In this document: in pieces, positions 62,471-64,000 of the stretch
How positions within the stretch are numbered: the first letter of the stretch is position 1
Layout: the number at the start of each line of letters is the position of its first letter
From: Sarcocystis neurona
Taxonomy: Eukaryota; Apicomplexa; Conoidasida; Eucoccidiorida; Sarcocystidae
Length of the DNA: 64,000 bases
Assembly: GCA_000727475.1 (NCBI GenBank)
Contig: KL647314.1
Span: 774,812 to 838,811 of the forward strand
Reading direction: 5' to 3'
Translations under genes and position numbers: made by a program
Notes under the pieces: model-generated
What the model saw: only the letters and a program-made list of their open reading frames with translations
What the model was told of the DNA's origin: nothing
Databases searched by the model: none

Positions 62471-63613
62471 CTGTATGTGAGGCGCATAAGTGAGCTTGTT
62501 CCCACATGATCAAAAGATACGGATCTGATCTTTTTCTTGAAGCGGTGCTTGTCTTGATGTCTAACAACAGTGGCTCTTGTCTCCTTCTGGCTAGACCTGA
62601 CGAGCCCATCCGTAGAGCGAGATAAACAAGGAGCTTTTTTCTCTCTCTGTCTGTGTTTCGACGTCTGTACGGGCGCGTCCCGGAGCTGCAAAACTCGTGC
62701 GTGTGACACACCGTGAGGATGGTTGAGATGAGCGTTTCGTTGCTAAAACAAAGCGTCTATAGAGTCAACAGTGGACATAACCTAGACGCCTGCTTACCTG
62801 CGGAGCAATTCGTATATTGCACACCTTCAGGCCACCCAGCATCGGTGTGCTGTTTACAGATGCAAGACGTGTAGACACAAATGTGGGTGCCCTGTTGCAC
62901 CTGGCTGAAACGTGGGAAGTACATGAGTGAGTAGACAGTAGAGTATGTGTCTCACGTGTCTGCTGAGTCTTAGGGGTAGTCCTCAGGTCGGTGAGGGGCT
63001 TTGACAGGAGAACAGCCTTCTGCACGAGCTGGTAGTTTCTGCTTTTAACTTCCCCTGCAAATGCTAAACAGCCGTCTCCACCACATCTTTCTTCTAGTGC
63101 TGATCCTTGCCACACACAGTTGCACGGCCTTCTACACTAACTCGTCTTCTCCAATTTTGGTTTCTCCTGGGCAGGTGAAGAACCCTCTTTACTGACTTTG
63201 TTTTTCTAGTTATATAATTTTTGCAAATGCTTCTCGTGAGCGGGGCGCGTGCCCGTTTCCCGTGCGTTTTCTCCGAAGGCAGCGTGTCGTCGTTGGGCGT
63301 TACGCCTTTGGATCTCACCTTACCTTGCTACAGCGATGGCGCTTTGACCGTAGTGGCGTGGTAGAGTAGTAAACGTCGCAGTTGAAAAACGAGTATCAGC
63401 CGTCAGAAGGCTTTTTCGGTGTATGTGTGCGTCTTTAAAAAGGAGGCGGGTCTCTGCTCTTCAAGAGACCTCACGAATCCTGCGTGGTTTTCCTATCTTG
63501 TGAGTTTCCACTCGGAGTGCGTCTTCCCTCGTTGCTTTGAACTGCGGTGCCTTTGTTTCTACAGAAACACGAGAGACAGCAGGCCTCTGGTGAGGAAGTA
63601 TTTTGCCGGTTGA
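52446..63613 (+). CDS. Unknown protein with a C2-like central region, 15 exons
   Basis: Proposed exons are 52,446-52,525, 52,612-52,721, 53,005-53,171, 53,957-54,106, 55,051-55,199, 55,420-55,471, 55,603-55,846, 56,188-56,240, 56,331-56,444, 56,526-56,733, 57,186-57,487, 58,926-59,062, 60,427-60,547, 62,091-62,188 and 63,565-63,613. Together they encode 677 residues and every phase matches. The N-terminal third has an acidic run ([17 protein letters not shown]) and a Ser/Thr stretch ending [13 protein letters not shown]. The best-conserved-looking part is exons 11-15: [36 protein letters not shown], then [53 protein letters not shown], and the end LVRKYFAG. The alternating strands and [13 protein letters not shown] turn suggest a C2 fold; this is inference. 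Apicomplexan C2 proteins bind secretory-organelle membranes, which I cannot show here. Exons 1, 2, 6 and 8 are the least certain. Confidence 0.6.
54841..54950. repeat. TA and CTAT microsatellite cluster in an intron
   Basis: TA runs alternate with CTAT/CTGT units over about 110 bp in the intron before the exon at 55,051. Confidence 0.9.
56245..56302. repeat. 27-bp tandem duplication with period 31
   Basis: An identical 27-bp segment beginning TCTCTCCGTGCTTC occurs at 56,245-56,271 and 56,276-56,302. It lies in the proposed short intron just after the donor at 56,241. Confidence 0.9.
60102..60121. repeat. CA dinucleotide run
   Basis: A CA microsatellite of about 20 bp in the intron before the exon at 60,427. 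Confidence 0.9.
60205..60238. repeat. CTA trinucleotide run
   Basis: CTACTACTACTACTACTAG-type triplets, about 30 bp, lie in the same intron. This is a small representative of the CTA family seen near 30.3 and 42.5 kb. Confidence 0.85.
61041..61076. other. Loop-free palindrome
   Basis: A perfect 26-bp palindrome at 61,046-61,071 (half-site CTGTCTACTATAC) extends to 36 bp with one mismatched pair. It lies in the intron between the exons at 60,547 and 62,091. Confidence 0.9.
62442..62469. repeat. TG dinucleotide run
   Basis: TG repeat of about 28 bp in the last intron of the C2-like gene, preceded by a TA run near 62,408-62,425. Confidence 0.9.
62800..62851 (-). other. Exon-like segment on the opposite strand
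   Basis: On the minus strand, an acceptor-like tctgtaaacag and a consensus donor CAG|gtaagc bracket 52 nt that are open in two frames. It overlaps the last intron of the plus-strand gene. There is too little to call a gene. Confidence 0.2.
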
Positions 63614-64000
63614 CGTTTCATGTAGTGTGCACGTATAGGCAGTAGCCCTTCGTGAGCACAGGGGACGCTCCTACTTTCTCACGTGAGAAAGAAGGAGGTC
63701 TCGGCGACTTGTAACACTGTGACCGTTGTCGCGAAAATAAACGCTGTGGCCTTCGGCAGGCATGTTTCCTGTTCCGAAGTAGCGTTGCCGCTTTTCTTCG
63801 CTACTTAACAAGCGTCTTTCTGGTGCATGTACATTCTCTGGTGGGAGAAGGTGTCCCCAAGGGCTCGTACACAGGCGGAAAGAAACACTGAAGTCAGGTG
63901 GCCAGTTCTGGTGTACGTACACCGCGCGCCGGGGTGTAATAAAGGAAGCTCTTCTCTTTGTGCGCGTACTTTTGCGGAGGAACGTGGTGTACAGGAGCAC
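63614..64000. other. 3' flank; minus-strand frame open at window edge
   Basis: Nothing is supported on the plus strand after the stop at 63,613. A minus-strand frame (64,000-63,671) runs off the window end with protein-like composition (ERRLLSSEEKRQRYFGTGN), but it has no splice or domain support. Confidence 0.3.

Noticed and set aside
1..64000. Search for LTR retrotransposons, transposases and telomere-type repeats
   Set aside because: No reverse transcriptase, integrase or long terminal repeat pair was recognised, and no AAACCCT-type tandem array was seen.

Overview
The window looks like nuclear DNA from a coccidian apicomplexan, most likely Eimeria. The evidence is dense CAG-family trinucleotide repeats read in-frame as long runs of Gln, Ala and Ser (the homopolymeric amino-acid repeats typical of Eimeria proteins), many AT/TG/CTAT microsatellites, and spliced genes with GT-AG introns. 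I saw no rRNA, tRNA, CRISPR or transposase. All gene models were built by eye from reading frames, splice consensus and codon-phase continuity. None has been tested against RNA or a database.

Layout. 1-4.0 kb is TG/pyrimidine-rich DNA with no supported gene. 4.06-8.47 kb is CAG/CTG-rich but has no single frame open throughout. 8,469-30,081 (+) is a giant two-exon gene of about 6,680 residues. It carries a split RluA-type RNA pseudouridine synthase domain, flanked and interrupted by low-complexity sequence. 30.24-30.56 kb is an ACT-type trinucleotide tract. 31.37-35.42 kb (+) holds a many-exon gene of unknown function. 37,292-46,840 (+) is a six-exon P-loop kinase of the yeast Yfh7 / PRK-uridine kinase type, whose conserved motifs are spread over all six exons with matching codon phase.

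From about 47 kb the CAG repeats stop and the sequence becomes repeat-poor. This resembles the alternation of feature-rich and feature-poor segments described for Eimeria tenella chromosome 1. This half holds several isolated exon candidates on both strands, a small minus-strand gene (52,343-51,258) with very short introns, and a long plus-strand gene (about 52,446-63,613, 15 proposed exons) encoding a protein of about 677 residues with a C2-like central region. The two latter genes are head-to-head, about 100 bp apart.

No operon-like logic is expected. The two recognisable products are an RNA-modification enzyme and a small-molecule kinase, each heavily expanded by low-complexity insertions placed between conserved motifs.
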